From positions 1-34,058 of the forward strand of contig JARLHP010000160.1 in assembly GCA_031292195.1 (NCBI GenBank): DNA of 34,058 nucleotides. The letters are read 5' to 3'. The position numbers and the translations under genes were made by a program. How positions within the stretch are numbered: position 1 is the stretch's first letter; the number at the start of each line of letters is the position of its first letter. Positions 7,177 to 14,823 of the stretch are shown piece after piece. This DNA comes from Syntrophobacteraceae bacterium. Lineage in GTDB: Bacteria; Desulfobacterota; Syntrophobacteria; Syntrophobacterales; Syntrophobacteraceae. The notes under the pieces are model-generated. The model saw nothing but the letters and a program-made list of their open reading frames with translations. It had not been told where the DNA came from and searched no databases.

Positions 7177-9492
7177 CTAGGTCCTGCTCCCTGCTCCCTG
7201 CTCCCTGCTCCCTGCTTTTTTTGCAGCCAGGGCCTTCAGCACCGCCTCCGGGCTGATCGGGGCTTCGTGAAGCCATATTCCCACCGCGTCGTAGATCGCG
7301 TTTACGATGGCCGGAATGGAAGGGTGCAGGCTTCCTTCCCCGCATTCCTTGGCCCCGAAGGGGCCTTCCGGATCCAGGCTTTCCACCAGAATCGGCTCGA
7401 TATCAGGGACGTCGAGGGCGGTGGGGACCTTGTATTCCAGAAGGCTCGGGCTTTCATGCTGGCCGGTTTTCACAAATTCGTTTCTTTCGTACAGTGTCTC
7501 CCCCAGCCCCATGACCGCGGCCCCTTCGACCTGCCCTTCCGCAGCGGGAGGATTTAGAGCCCGCCCCAGGTCGTGAGCGGCCACCAGGCGAAGCACCCTG
7601 ACCTCGCCGGTCTCCGTGTCCACCTCGACTTCGGCAACGTGCGCCCCAAATGAGTAGGCGGGGCTCGGCCCCACGCCCGCCCCCCGGTATTTGCCGGCAA
7701 GAATTGGCGGCGTATAGCCTCCCGACCCGCACACCGGGCCCCCCCTTACTTCGGCCAGCATCACGGCTTCGGCGAAACTGAGTATCTTCGGCGGGCTGGT
7801 CGGAACCTCCACCGCCTGGCCGCGAATTTCCAGATCCTCGACAGATACCCCGTGCTCCTCGGCCACAGCGGCAAGCAGTCGGTTGCGAACTTCCAGCGCG
7901 GCCGCATGGCAGGCGTTTCCGGCCATGAACGTCACCCGGCTGGAGTAGGAGCCAAGATCGACCGGGGTGGTGTCGGTATCCGCAGACACCACTTTGACCG
8001 ATTCGGGGGACACTCCGATAGTTTCCGCAGCCACCAGGGCCAGCATGGTGTCGGAGCCCTGGCCGATATCGGAAGCCCCGCAAAATACGGTGACCCTCCC
8101 GCTTCGATCCGCTTCGATCCGGGCGTTCGAGTGGTGCAGGGGGTTGAAATAGATGGGCAGGCCCGCGCCGCAGATGTAGAAGCCCCCGGCGATACCCAGG
8201 CCGCGACCTTTGGGCAGCTTGCCCCTTCGCTCCTCCCAGGAGACCTTCCGCGCGGAGCGCTCCAGACACTCCCGGAACCCGCAGGAAGTGATCCTCAATT
8301 CGTTTACGGTGCGCGTGCCGGACTCCATCGCGTTTTTTAGCCGAATCTCCAGGGGGTCGATTCCCAGGTCGGTGGCGATCCGGTCCAGGTGGACCTCGAA
8401 GCCGTACCGGGGTTGAACCCCTCCGTGGCCGCGCTGCGCACCGCACGGGGGTTTGTTGGTGTGAACCCGGACAGCATCGAAGCTGTAGGCAGGGATCACA
8501 TAGGGACCGGTTAGAAGCTGCCCGGAATAATAGAGGGTCACAACGCCATAGGAGCCATAGCTCCCGCCGTCCAGAAGGCTTTCAAAATGAAGGGCGGTGA
8601 TCCGGCCGTCCTTTTTGACTCCGGTCTTAAACTTCATGTGCATCGGATGGCGTCCCCGGTGGGTGAGAAACACCTCTTCCCGGGTATAAGTGATTTTTAC
8701 CGGCCGGCCCGACTTTCGGGCCAGGATGCTGGCGGCGAACTCCAGAGGCAGCGGCTCTCCCTTGCCTCCAAAACCTCCTCCCAGGGCCGGCTTGATTACC
8801 CGCACCCGGTCCTGCGGCAGTTCCAGCACCTTGGAGAGGTACCGGTGAAGGTAGTGAGGGACCTGGGTGGCGGTCCAGAGGGTGAGTTTGCCGTCCTGGA
8901 AATGGGCAAGGGACGAGTGGGGCTCGATCGGGGCATGGGTGGCGGCGCCCTTGAAAAAGCTATCCTCCCTGATGTAATCCGCCTCGCCAAAGCCGGCCTC
9001 CACATCGCCAAACGACAGGCTGGCCTTCCGCTCGATATTGGCCACCCGGGTCTCTTCGTGGATCTTTACGTCCTCGCGGACCATCGCCTCATACGGGTCG
9101 AAGATGGCCGGGAGAACCTCGTAATCCACCACGATGAGGGAAAGCGCCCGCAGCGCGGTCGCCTCGTCCACGGCGGCCACCGCTGCCACCTCGTCTCCCA
9201 CAAAGCGCACCTTGCCTACCGCCAGGGCGTATTCATCTTCGGAGACCGGCAAAATTCCGTAGGCAACCGGAGCGTCCTGCCCCGTGGCCACCGCTTTTAC
9301 GCCCGGAAGGGCCTCGGCTTTCGAGGTGTCGATGCTCCGTATGCGGGCATGGGCGTGGGGAGAGCGCAAGATTTTTCCCACCAGCATTCCCGGAAGACGA
9401 AGATCGTCGGTGTACTGCGCCTGGCCGGTCACCCTGGCCACACCGTCGTAGCGCACCGTGGGTTTTCCTATCCACTGAAATTCCCGGCTCAT
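7177..9492 (-). CDS. hcrA: HcrA-like molybdopterin-binding catalytic subunit
   Basis: The 771-residue large subunit of a xanthine-dehydrogenase-family molybdenum hydroxylase, close to the length of known HcrA. The N-terminal hammerhead domain begins with GKPTVRYDGVARVTGQAQYTDD. The Mo-cofactor domains show ALGGGFGGKGEP (about 260), CGAQRGHGGVQPR (about 354, a form typical of 4-hydroxybenzoyl-CoA reductase alpha subunits), DIGQGSDT and GAKECGEGS near the C terminus, whose Glu is the expected active-site base. No in-frame TGA occurs, so any selenium would be a cofactor atom, not selenocysteine. Start ATG 9492 overlaps the hcrC stop in ATGA with GGTGAG upstream. The last dozen residues (AGSREQGAGSRT) are encoded by a four-copy heptamer repeat and look like a recent extension. 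The exact substrate cannot be read from sequence. Confidence 0.9.
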   Translation of the reverse strand: MSREFQWIGKPTVRYDGVARVTGQAQYTDDLRLPGMLVGKILRSPHAHARIRSIDTSKAEALPGVKAVATGQDAPVAYGILPVSEDEYALAVGKVRFVGDEVAAVAAVDEATALRALSLIVVDYEVLPAIFDPYEAMVREDVKIHEETRVANIERKASLSFGDVEAGFGEADYIREDSFFKGAATHAPIEPHSSLAHFQDGKLTLWTATQVPHYLHRYLSKVLELPQDRVRVIKPALGGGFGGKGEPLPLEFAASILARKSGRPVKITYTREEVFLTHRGRHPMHMKFKTGVKKDGRITALHFESLLDGGSYGSYGVVTLYYSGQLLTGPYVIPAYSFDAVRVHTNKPPCGAQRGHGGVQPRYGFEVHLDRIATDLGIDPLEIRLKNAMESGTRTVNELRITSCGFRECLERSARKVSWEERRGKLPKGRGLGIAGGFYICGAGLPIYFNPLHHSNARIEADRSGRVTVFCGASDIGQGSDTMLALVAAETIGVSPESVKVVSADTDTTPVDLGSYSSRVTFMAGNACHAAALEVRNRLLAAVAEEHGVSVEDLEIRGQAVEVPTSPPKILSFAEAVMLAEVRGGPVCGSGGYTPPILAGKYRGAGVGPSPAYSFGAHVAEVEVDTETGEVRVLRLVAAHDLGRALNPPAAEGQVEGAAVMGLGETLYERNEFVKTGQHESPSLLEYKVPTALDVPDIEPILVESLDPEGPFGAKECGEGSLHPSIPAIVNAIYDAVGIWLHEAPISPEAVLKALAAKKAGSREQGAGSRT
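7184..7211. repeat. Four perfect CTGCTCC heptamers at the 3' end of hcrA
   Basis: Four uninterrupted copies of CTGCTCC run from 7184 to 7211, with a fifth imperfect copy after them. Read on the minus strand as GGAGCAG, they encode the C-terminal tail of hcrA up to a TAG at 7177. As seven is not a multiple of three, gain or loss of a unit would change the frame and the end of the protein. Confidence 0.9.
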
Positions 9493-9977
9493 GACTCACC
9501 ATCCCGCCCTTGGGCCCCGCTCGCCTCGGCCGCCCGGCGCACCGCGCACACGATTTTGGTATAACCCGTACAGCGGCAGAGGTTACCCGAAATTGCACGA
9601 CGGATTTCGACATCGGTGGGGTCCGGGTTGGCGTCCAGAAGGGCCGTGGCGGTCAGGACCATCCCCGGCGTGCAATAACCGCACTGGACCGCACCTTCAT
9701 CCAGAAAAGCCTTTTGCACCGGATGGAGTTCCTCCCCATGCGACAACCCTTCGATGGTCACAACCGAGTGGCCTTCCGCGTCGGCCGCCAGCACCAGGCA
9801 GGAAAGGACAGGCTCGCCGTCCAAAAGAACCGTGCATGCCCCGCAATCCCCAAGATCACAACCCTGCTTCGTGCCGGTCAAGCCAAACCTCTCCCGCAAC
9901 GCCTGCAGAAGCGTCTCGCCGGCGCGAACGCCAACCTCCACAGGATCTCCGTTCAAGCTGAATCGCACAACATTCAT
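9489..9977 (-). CDS. hcrC: HcrC-like [2Fe-2S] subunit of a molybdenum hydroxylase
   Basis: A 162-residue small subunit with the two expected iron-sulfur domains. The N-terminal plant-ferredoxin-like domain has GCDLGDCGACTVLLDG with a later LSC ligand, and the C-terminal four-helix domain has CGYCTPGM and CRCTGY. It passes electrons between the FAD/4Fe-4S subunit and the molybdenum site. ATG 9977 is chosen: GGAG lies seven bases upstream, and the homologous part (MNVVRFSLNG) starts there; the longer frame from 10004 adds nine unrelated residues. It is the first gene of the operon and overlaps hcrA by four bases (ATGA). Its leader of about 100 bases starts at the double palindrome around 10041-10076. 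HCR family members have this gene at a comparable length. Confidence 0.92.
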   Translation of the reverse strand: MNVVRFSLNGDPVEVGVRAGETLLQALRERFGLTGTKQGCDLGDCGACTVLLDGEPVLSCLVLAADAEGHSVVTIEGLSHGEELHPVQKAFLDEGAVQCGYCTPGMVLTATALLDANPDPTDVEIRRAISGNLCRCTGYTKIVCAVRRAAEASGAQGRDGES

Positions 9978-10040
9978 TGCTCCACACTCCCTCATTCCAA
10001 CCATTCCATAGCCACAGAGCGGGCCGATTGCGCCGCGATC

Positions 10041-10076
10041 TGTTCGTTATATAGAACATGTCCTCTATAGTGAACA
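10041..10076 (-). promoter_or_regulatory. Two abutting 18-bp palindromic operators of the hcr-yqe operon
   Basis: Read on the minus strand, TGTTCACTATAGAGGACA (10076-10059) is followed without a gap by TGTTCTATATAACGAACA (10058-10041). Each is a TGTTC-N8-GRACA inverted repeat of 18 bp; the second is exact in its 5-bp arms and the first has one mismatch. They begin one base after the predicted -10 box, so bound protein would cover the transcription start. IclR-family regulators of aromatic degradation often use GTTC...GAAC-type palindromes, so an IclR repressor is a reasonable guess. No such gene is in the window. Confidence 0.65.
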
Positions 10077-10077
10077 A

Positions 10078-10106
10078 AAATTAACTGTGGCTCCCGCAAA
10101 AGTCAA
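10078..10106 (-). promoter_or_regulatory. Sigma70-type promoter of the hcr-yqe-mocA operon
   Basis: On the minus strand TTGACT (10106-10101) is followed after exactly 17 bases by TAATTT (10083-10078). The spacing is ideal, and the -10 box abuts the paired palindromes. The first gene, hcrC, starts about 100 bases downstream. No other good promoter was seen between 9978 and 10250. Confidence 0.6.
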
Positions 10107-10586
10107 GCGAAATTTTGGGGCAAGGTTGGCGTTTCGGCGGCGGCCTTGCGGCGTGTCGCCGCCGACCGCTTGCCAAGCCCCGATCTGCCCGACTGACCGC
10201 GCCGGCGGCGCTGATCGGCCCTAAGTCGGCGCTTGAACGCCATAATGGGGATGATACCAGGTTGCGTTCAAGATTTTATTGATGGGTTGCGCTTCCGCTC
10301 CACCCATCCTTGTATCTTAAAAGAGCAAGAGCATGGGATTAACCGGGGTGGCGAAAGTATTTGTTGGGCTGCACTACGCTTAGCCCAACCTACAGCCCAA
10401 TCCTACGCCAGCCCTTCGAGAACCGCTGTAGGATGGGTGAAACGCAGTGAAACCCATCTGTTTTCATTGTCAAGAAAGCGACGGAGAGGACCGAGTTATG
10501 GTTGGAATGTTGATGCCGGAATGGCGCCCTGCATTTTGCAAGTCACACTCACGGCCGGGGAATCCTGGCGAAAGGGGAAAGCAAAG
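10107..10586. other. Intergenic region with repeats, no gene
   Basis: It lies between the hydroxylase promoter and a small four-Cys protein gene. 10130-10215 is GC-rich with a GGCGGCG...CGCCGCC hairpin; part of it, CGGCGTG...GCC followed by TTGCCAAGCCC, resembles 7025-7060. That suggests the repeats at both places share extra flanking sequence. 10279-10464 is the long repeat copy 2. No ORF here has recognisable features. Confidence 0.5.
10279..10464 (+). repeat. Interspersed hairpin repeat, copy 2
   Basis: A near-identical direct copy of 205-378. It includes the long shared core from CTCCACCCATCCTTGTATC onward and the GTTGGGCT hairpin. It differs by one extra C in the first loop, a few substitutions, and a 10-base insertion in the last hairpin that duplicates a GAAAC-type unit. 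The two copies are about 10 kb apart in the same orientation. Confidence 0.85.
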
Positions 10587-10788
10587 ATGGCTGACTGTCA
10601 ACTGCTCGATAAGTGCGGGTTTTTCAAAAAATATTCAGGATCGCACCAGGCGGCCTACCGGGGGCTCATCGCTTCCTACTGCCAAGGGACAAAACAAGAG
10701 CAGTGTAAACGGAAAGCGTACAGAAAAGAAAAAGGTCCCCCCCCCGCCGGACGACATGCTGCCCATAGGACACACCTTCAAGGGCTGA
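10587..10788 (+). CDS. Small four-cysteine protein, frameshifted in a 9-C tract
   Basis: From ATG 10587 (AAAGGGGAAAG upstream) the frame reads MADCQLLDKCGFFKKYSGSH and on through QGTKQEQCKRKAYRKEKG. Cysteines lie at 4, 10, 32 and 40, the pattern of a small deltaproteobacterial family with C-x5-C and a second Cys pair, perhaps binding metal or Fe-S. At codon 51 it enters nine consecutive C (10737-10745). Read straight, it becomes an Arg/His-rich tail that runs into the opposite ClC gene. With one C fewer it reads PPPPDDMLPIGHTFKG and stops at 10788, giving a compact 66-residue protein with the acidic P-DDM-P ending I associate with this family. So this is a sequencing indel, a real disruption, or a phase-variable tract. 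Family recall is from memory. Confidence 0.6.
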
Positions 10789-10803
10789 CCCGGACATATT
10801 GTA

Positions 10804-12678
10804 TCACAGCGGGGCCTTTTGCTCGGCGCTGCCTTCCTCCGCGCCGGTTTCACCCCGGATGGATTTTTGCAGCTCCTGCTGATAGCGGGTGAGCAGGTCT
10901 TCCAGGCCAAGTATACCGATCAGTCCCTTTCTTTGATCCACAATGGGGATGCGCGTAAAGCCGGTTTCCAGAAACTTTACAAGCGCGGCGGACAGGCTTT
11001 CGTCGGGTGCAACGCTTATGGGCGGCAAGAGCAGATCCCGGGGGCTCAACATCTCCCACACCGATTTTTTTGAAAGGGCCGCCCGTATCTCGAGTAGAGA
11101 CAATATTCCGGTGAGCCGTGAATCGTTATCCACCACCGGGAAAACGGACTCGTTGGTGCTGGTGGCCACCCGCCTTAGCTGCGTAAACGTCATGTCTTCC
11201 GGGAGAACGGTTGCCGGAGAATCCGGCCGATAGACATCTTTTACCGCCAGGCCTTTGAGCATATAGACCAGCCTGTCGGACTGATGGGCGGGGGAATGGA
11301 ATTTGTTTTCGACCTGGTTTTGGAAGATACTCCAGCGTTGCGTAAGCAGGATGGCCAAAACCGAGGACAGCATGATGGGCACCAGGAGATCGTAGCTGCC
11401 GGTCATTTCGGAGACCATGAAGAGGGCGCCCAGCGGGGCCTTTGCCACGCAGGCCAGAAAGGTGGCCATCCCGACAAGGGCGAAGGCACCCGGAGAGCCT
11501 ACAATGGAGGGACACCAGGTGTGGGCCAGTCGGCCGACGGCCCCGCCCAGTACGGCCCCGATAAAAAGAGCGGGGGCAAAAATACCCCCGCTTCCCCCGG
11601 AAGAGAGGGTAAAAGAGGTTGTGGCGATTTTGAGAAAGGCCAGTGTAAACAGAAACGCCACCGGCAGCTCGCCCAGCAGGGCCCTTTGCATGGTCCCATA
11701 GCCGCCCCCCAGGATCTCCTTGTGCCAGAGGGCGACCAGGCCCACCAGGAGGCCTCCCACTGCGGGCAGCCACTCACGCCTTATCGGCAGCTTTTCGAAT
11801 AAGCCGGTTTTAAGGCCGGAGAGCATTTTGGTAAAAAGGAATCCAAACGGAACGCAGACCAGTCCGATAGAGGCGTAGAAGAGCAATTCCAGCGGATCGG
11901 GAAATTCGATGCGGGGGAAGGCGAATATGGGCTGACGGCCGAAGATGGCCGTAAAGATTTCATAGGAAACCAGCGAAGAGATGACGCTCAAAATGAGGCC
12001 TTCGGTTTCGAGGTCTTCGCGGTAAAGAATTTCAGCGGCCATGAAGGCGCCGCCCAAAGGCGCCCGAAAAATGGCGCTCAAGCCTCCGGCGCACCCGGCC
12101 AGGAGCATGAGCCTTCTTTCCCGGACGTCGAGCTTCATAAGGCGCCCCAGCATGGATCCCAGTCCCGCTCCAATCTGGGCGATGGGACCTTCCCTGCCCG
12201 CGGAGCCGCCGGTCGCCAGTATGGCGATCGAAGCCATACCCTTTACCAGCGGCACACGCGGCCTTATGAAGCCCTGGCGGTGAAAGGCCTCGATGTAGGC
12301 GTCGGTTCCCTCTCCCTCCGCCTCGGGGGCCGAAAAAGTGACGATCAGACCGGAAAGAAGCCCTCCGAAGGCGGGAAGCAGGACGAGAAGCCAATAGAGG
12401 ACATGTTTACCGGGAATCGAAGAGGCGAGGTGTTCGCCGGCGGGCAGCGGGAAGTCATAGCCCGCAAGGTAATCCAGGAAGAAAAATGCCCCCCACTCCA
12501 GGACATAGAAAAAGAGGGCCGCGGCAAGCCCGCTCAATACGCCTATGGCCGAGCCGTAAACAAACCAGCGTAAAAACCTCGATTTACGTAATACAGTGAA
12601 CTGGGAAAGAACGTGCTTCCACGGCGCAATGAGATCGAGTTCAATGTCTTCAATGCTGATCTGCTTATTTGTTTCCAC
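10804..12678 (-). CDS. ClC-type chloride transporter with C-terminal CBS pair (copy 1)
   Basis: A roughly 624-residue inner-membrane ClC family protein that moves Cl- or other anions, as a channel or H+-coupled exchanger. Residues 45-430 hold the membrane domain, with GSAGREGPIAQIG (the gating-Glu motif GREGP) and SGGSGGIFAPALFIGA (the GxFxP motif). The usual GSGIP selectivity motif is replaced by an acidic PEAEGEGTDAYIEAF segment. A CBS pair follows (VKDVYRPDSPATVLPEDM; PRDLLLPPISVAPDE), which in other ClCs binds nucleotides. GTG 12678 is preferred to ATG 12699: GGAAGG precedes it, and it gives the same GTGGAAAC opening as the paralog's start. It follows copy 2 by about 80 bases and so is probably cotranscribed. 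Confidence 0.9.
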   Translation of the reverse strand: METNKQISIEDIELDLIAPWKHVLSQFTVLRKSRFLRWFVYGSAIGVLSGLAAALFFYVLEWGAFFFLDYLAGYDFPLPAGEHLASSIPGKHVLYWLLVLLPAFGGLLSGLIVTFSAPEAEGEGTDAYIEAFHRQGFIRPRVPLVKGMASIAILATGGSAGREGPIAQIGAGLGSMLGRLMKLDVRERRLMLLAGCAGGLSAIFRAPLGGAFMAAEILYREDLETEGLILSVISSLVSYEIFTAIFGRQPIFAFPRIEFPDPLELLFYASIGLVCVPFGFLFTKMLSGLKTGLFEKLPIRREWLPAVGGLLVGLVALWHKEILGGGYGTMQRALLGELPVAFLFTLAFLKIATTSFTLSSGGSGGIFAPALFIGAVLGGAVGRLAHTWCPSIVGSPGAFALVGMATFLACVAKAPLGALFMVSEMTGSYDLLVPIMLSSVLAILLTQRWSIFQNQVENKFHSPAHQSDRLVYMLKGLAVKDVYRPDSPATVLPEDMTFTQLRRVATSTNESVFPVVDNDSRLTGILSLLEIRAALSKKSVWEMLSPRDLLLPPISVAPDESLSAALVKFLETGFTRIPIVDQRKGLIGILGLEDLLTRYQQELQKSIRGETGAEEGSAEQKAPL

Positions 12679-12759
12679 TTGTCCGCCGCCTTCCAGCATG
12701 ACTGTTCCGCTGCCGCCCCGCGCCGTTTGGGAGTCATTTTGACAGGTATACCGGAAACC

Positions 12760-14622
12760 TCAATTTGCACCTGGCCCCCCACCCGGGTCCCTGCCCTTGG
12801 AGACCGACGCCCCAAGCTCTTCCTGCTGACGGGAAATCAACTCTTCGAGGCTCAGCATGCCGATTACCACATTTTTTTGGTCCGTAACAGGGATTCGTGT
12901 AAGACCGGTTTCAAAGAACCTGACAAGCACGTCGGAGATACTCTCGTCGAGGCCCGCACTAACGGGCGGCAGGAGCAAATCCAGCGGACCGGCCGTCGCA
13001 AAGTTCGAATTTGTTGACAAGGCGGTCCTTATCTCCAGCAGTGAGAGTATTCCCAGAAGATGCGAATTCTTGTCCACCACCGCGAAGAGGGACTCGCCGG
13101 TGTCGGCGGCGAGCTTTTCCAGGAGTCCAAAAGTGATACTTCCGGAAACGACCGCGGTTGCTTTCGGGCTATAGGCGTCCCTGACCGTCAAGCCTTTCAT
13201 CTTATGGATCAGCAGATCGGATTTATGGGCGGGAGAATGCATTTTATTCAACACCTGCGATTCGTAAATACCCCACCGCTTTGAAAGCCAGACAGTCAAA
13301 ACGGAAGTGAGCATGATGGGCGCAAGGAGCCCATAGCCGCCGGTTATTTCGCTTATCATCACGGCGGCCCCTATGGGGGCTTTGGCAAGGCCGCAGAAAA
13401 ACGCGGCCATTCCCACCAGGGCAAAGGCGCCGGGAGAACTCACTATTTTCGGGAACAGCAGGTGAGCCAATTGCCCGACTGATCCGCCAAGCATGGCGCC
13501 GACGAAAAGAGCGGGCGCGAAAATGCCCCCGCTTCCCCCGGAAGACATGGAAAAAGAATTGGCGAAGATCTTCAGAATAGCCAGGGTAAACATGAGGGCG
13601 ATGGGGAGTTGCCCCATCAGGGATTTTTGAATCGTACCGTAGGCCGGCCCCAGGACTTCCGGCCGCCACAGGGCTAAAAGTCCAACCATAAGCCCCCCCA
13701 GGGCGGGGACCAGTGCGCGGGGCCTGATCGCCAGCTTTCGGAAAAACCGGTCTCTCAGGCCATAGAAAACCGTGACATAAATGTAGACGAAAGGGACGCA
13801 AAGCAGTCCGAGCAGACCATAGAACGGCAACTGCAGCGGATTGAAGGCTTCAATGGGCGGAATTGCAAAGATGGCTTTGGCGCCAAAAAAGGTTGTAAAG
13901 ACCAGGTAAGAGACCGCAGAGGAAAAAAAGCAGAGCGCAATTCCCTTCGTTTCGAGATCCTCCCGGTAGAGGATTTCGACCGCAGTCAAAGCGCCGCCCA
14001 AAGGCGCCCGAAAGATGGCGCTCAACCCCGCGCCGCATCCGACCAGGAGCATGAGTCGCCTGTCGCGCGGGCTCAGTCCCGCGACGTTCGCCAGCCAGGA
14101 GGCTATGCCGGACGAAATTTGGGCGATGGGGCCTTCCCGCCCGGCGCACCCCCCGGTACCGATGGTGAGCAGCGAGGCAACTCCCTTGATGTAAGGGGTA
14201 CGAGTCCTGATGGCGCCCTGCTTGTTATGGAAGGCGTCAATGAAGGCTTCCATTCCATTGCCTTCCGCCTCGGGCGCCCAGCGGTATACGATAAGGCCCG
14301 AAAGAAAACCTCCGATGGCGGGCAGAAGGACCAGCAGCCAGGGGCGAAGAGGGGTTCCGGCAGTCAAAGGAACGATATGCTCCCCGCCGGGCTGCCCCGG
14401 CGAATAACCGGCGAGGTAGGTCTGAGTGAAAAAAGAGGTCCACTGCAGCAGGTAGAACATGACGCCGGCCACAATCCCGCTAACTATCCCGATGACCAAT
14501 CCAAACACAGGCCAGCGGAAAAGACTGGATTTGCCAAATGCTCTGCGGAGCACGACGGTCCGCGCCCTGAGAGTTATCCGCTCAACCCTTTTTTTGCCCT
14601 CGCGCCGGTTTCCCGTTTCCAC
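12760..14622 (-). CDS. ClC-type chloride transporter with C-terminal CBS pair (copy 2)
   Basis: A 620-residue paralog of the downstream gene, with the same order of parts. The ClC membrane domain has GCAGREGPIAQIS and SGGSGGIFAPALFVGA, an acidic PEAEGNGMEAFIDAF in place of GSGIP, and a HSPAHKSDLL linker. It ends in two CBS domains (VRDAYSPKATAVV; GPLDLLLPPVSAG) that close near residue 605. The gating Glu of GREGP is present. The start is GTG at 14622 with AAGGAG 12 bases upstream, slightly long. The two copies share about half of their residues, so the duplication is old. Both sit behind an orphan response-regulator gene on the same strand, though 200 bases separate them. Channel versus antiporter mode and ion choice cannot be decided. 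Confidence 0.92.
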   Translation of the reverse strand: METGNRREGKKRVERITLRARTVVLRRAFGKSSLFRWPVFGLVIGIVSGIVAGVMFYLLQWTSFFTQTYLAGYSPGQPGGEHIVPLTAGTPLRPWLLVLLPAIGGFLSGLIVYRWAPEAEGNGMEAFIDAFHNKQGAIRTRTPYIKGVASLLTIGTGGCAGREGPIAQISSGIASWLANVAGLSPRDRRLMLLVGCGAGLSAIFRAPLGGALTAVEILYREDLETKGIALCFFSSAVSYLVFTTFFGAKAIFAIPPIEAFNPLQLPFYGLLGLLCVPFVYIYVTVFYGLRDRFFRKLAIRPRALVPALGGLMVGLLALWRPEVLGPAYGTIQKSLMGQLPIALMFTLAILKIFANSFSMSSGGSGGIFAPALFVGAMLGGSVGQLAHLLFPKIVSSPGAFALVGMAAFFCGLAKAPIGAAVMISEITGGYGLLAPIMLTSVLTVWLSKRWGIYESQVLNKMHSPAHKSDLLIHKMKGLTVRDAYSPKATAVVSGSITFGLLEKLAADTGESLFAVVDKNSHLLGILSLLEIRTALSTNSNFATAGPLDLLLPPVSAGLDESISDVLVRFFETGLTRIPVTDQKNVVIGMLSLEELISRQQEELGASVSKGRDPGGGPGAN

Positions 14623-14823
14623 TCGCGCTCTTTTCTCCTTGTCGGGAAAATCTGAAAGTGGTTGGGTTCACCCCGCTTCGAGACCCACCCGCCCTGCCGA
14701 TCTCCATTAACTTTAACAATCATAAATAAAAATGCGATGAGCAGCGGGCGGATAGACAGGAGACAGGAACGAGAAGGGAGGCGGAAAGTGGCCGCCTTGC
14801 GCGGCCCGGTCCCCTTTTTTTAC

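Noticed and set aside
7177-9492. Selenocysteine in the catalytic subunit
   Set aside because: There is no in-frame TGA and no SECIS-like need; the frame is continuous. Selenium, if present, would be a labile cofactor ligand.
8587-9564. 325-residue plus-strand open frame
   Set aside because: It is antisense to hcrA and hcrC and has no recognisable domain; the coding strand is unambiguous.
205-10464. Integron or transposon carrying the hydroxylase operon
   Set aside because: The flanking repeats are non-coding and no integrase, transposase or target-site duplication was found; composition of the operon matches the rest.
14780-14823. Plus-strand terminator-like hairpin with T run
   Set aside because: GGCCGC...GCGGCC followed by CCCCTTTTTTT looks like a terminator on the plus strand, but no plus-strand gene ends there, and on the minus strand, after the response regulator, there is no T tract on the correct side.
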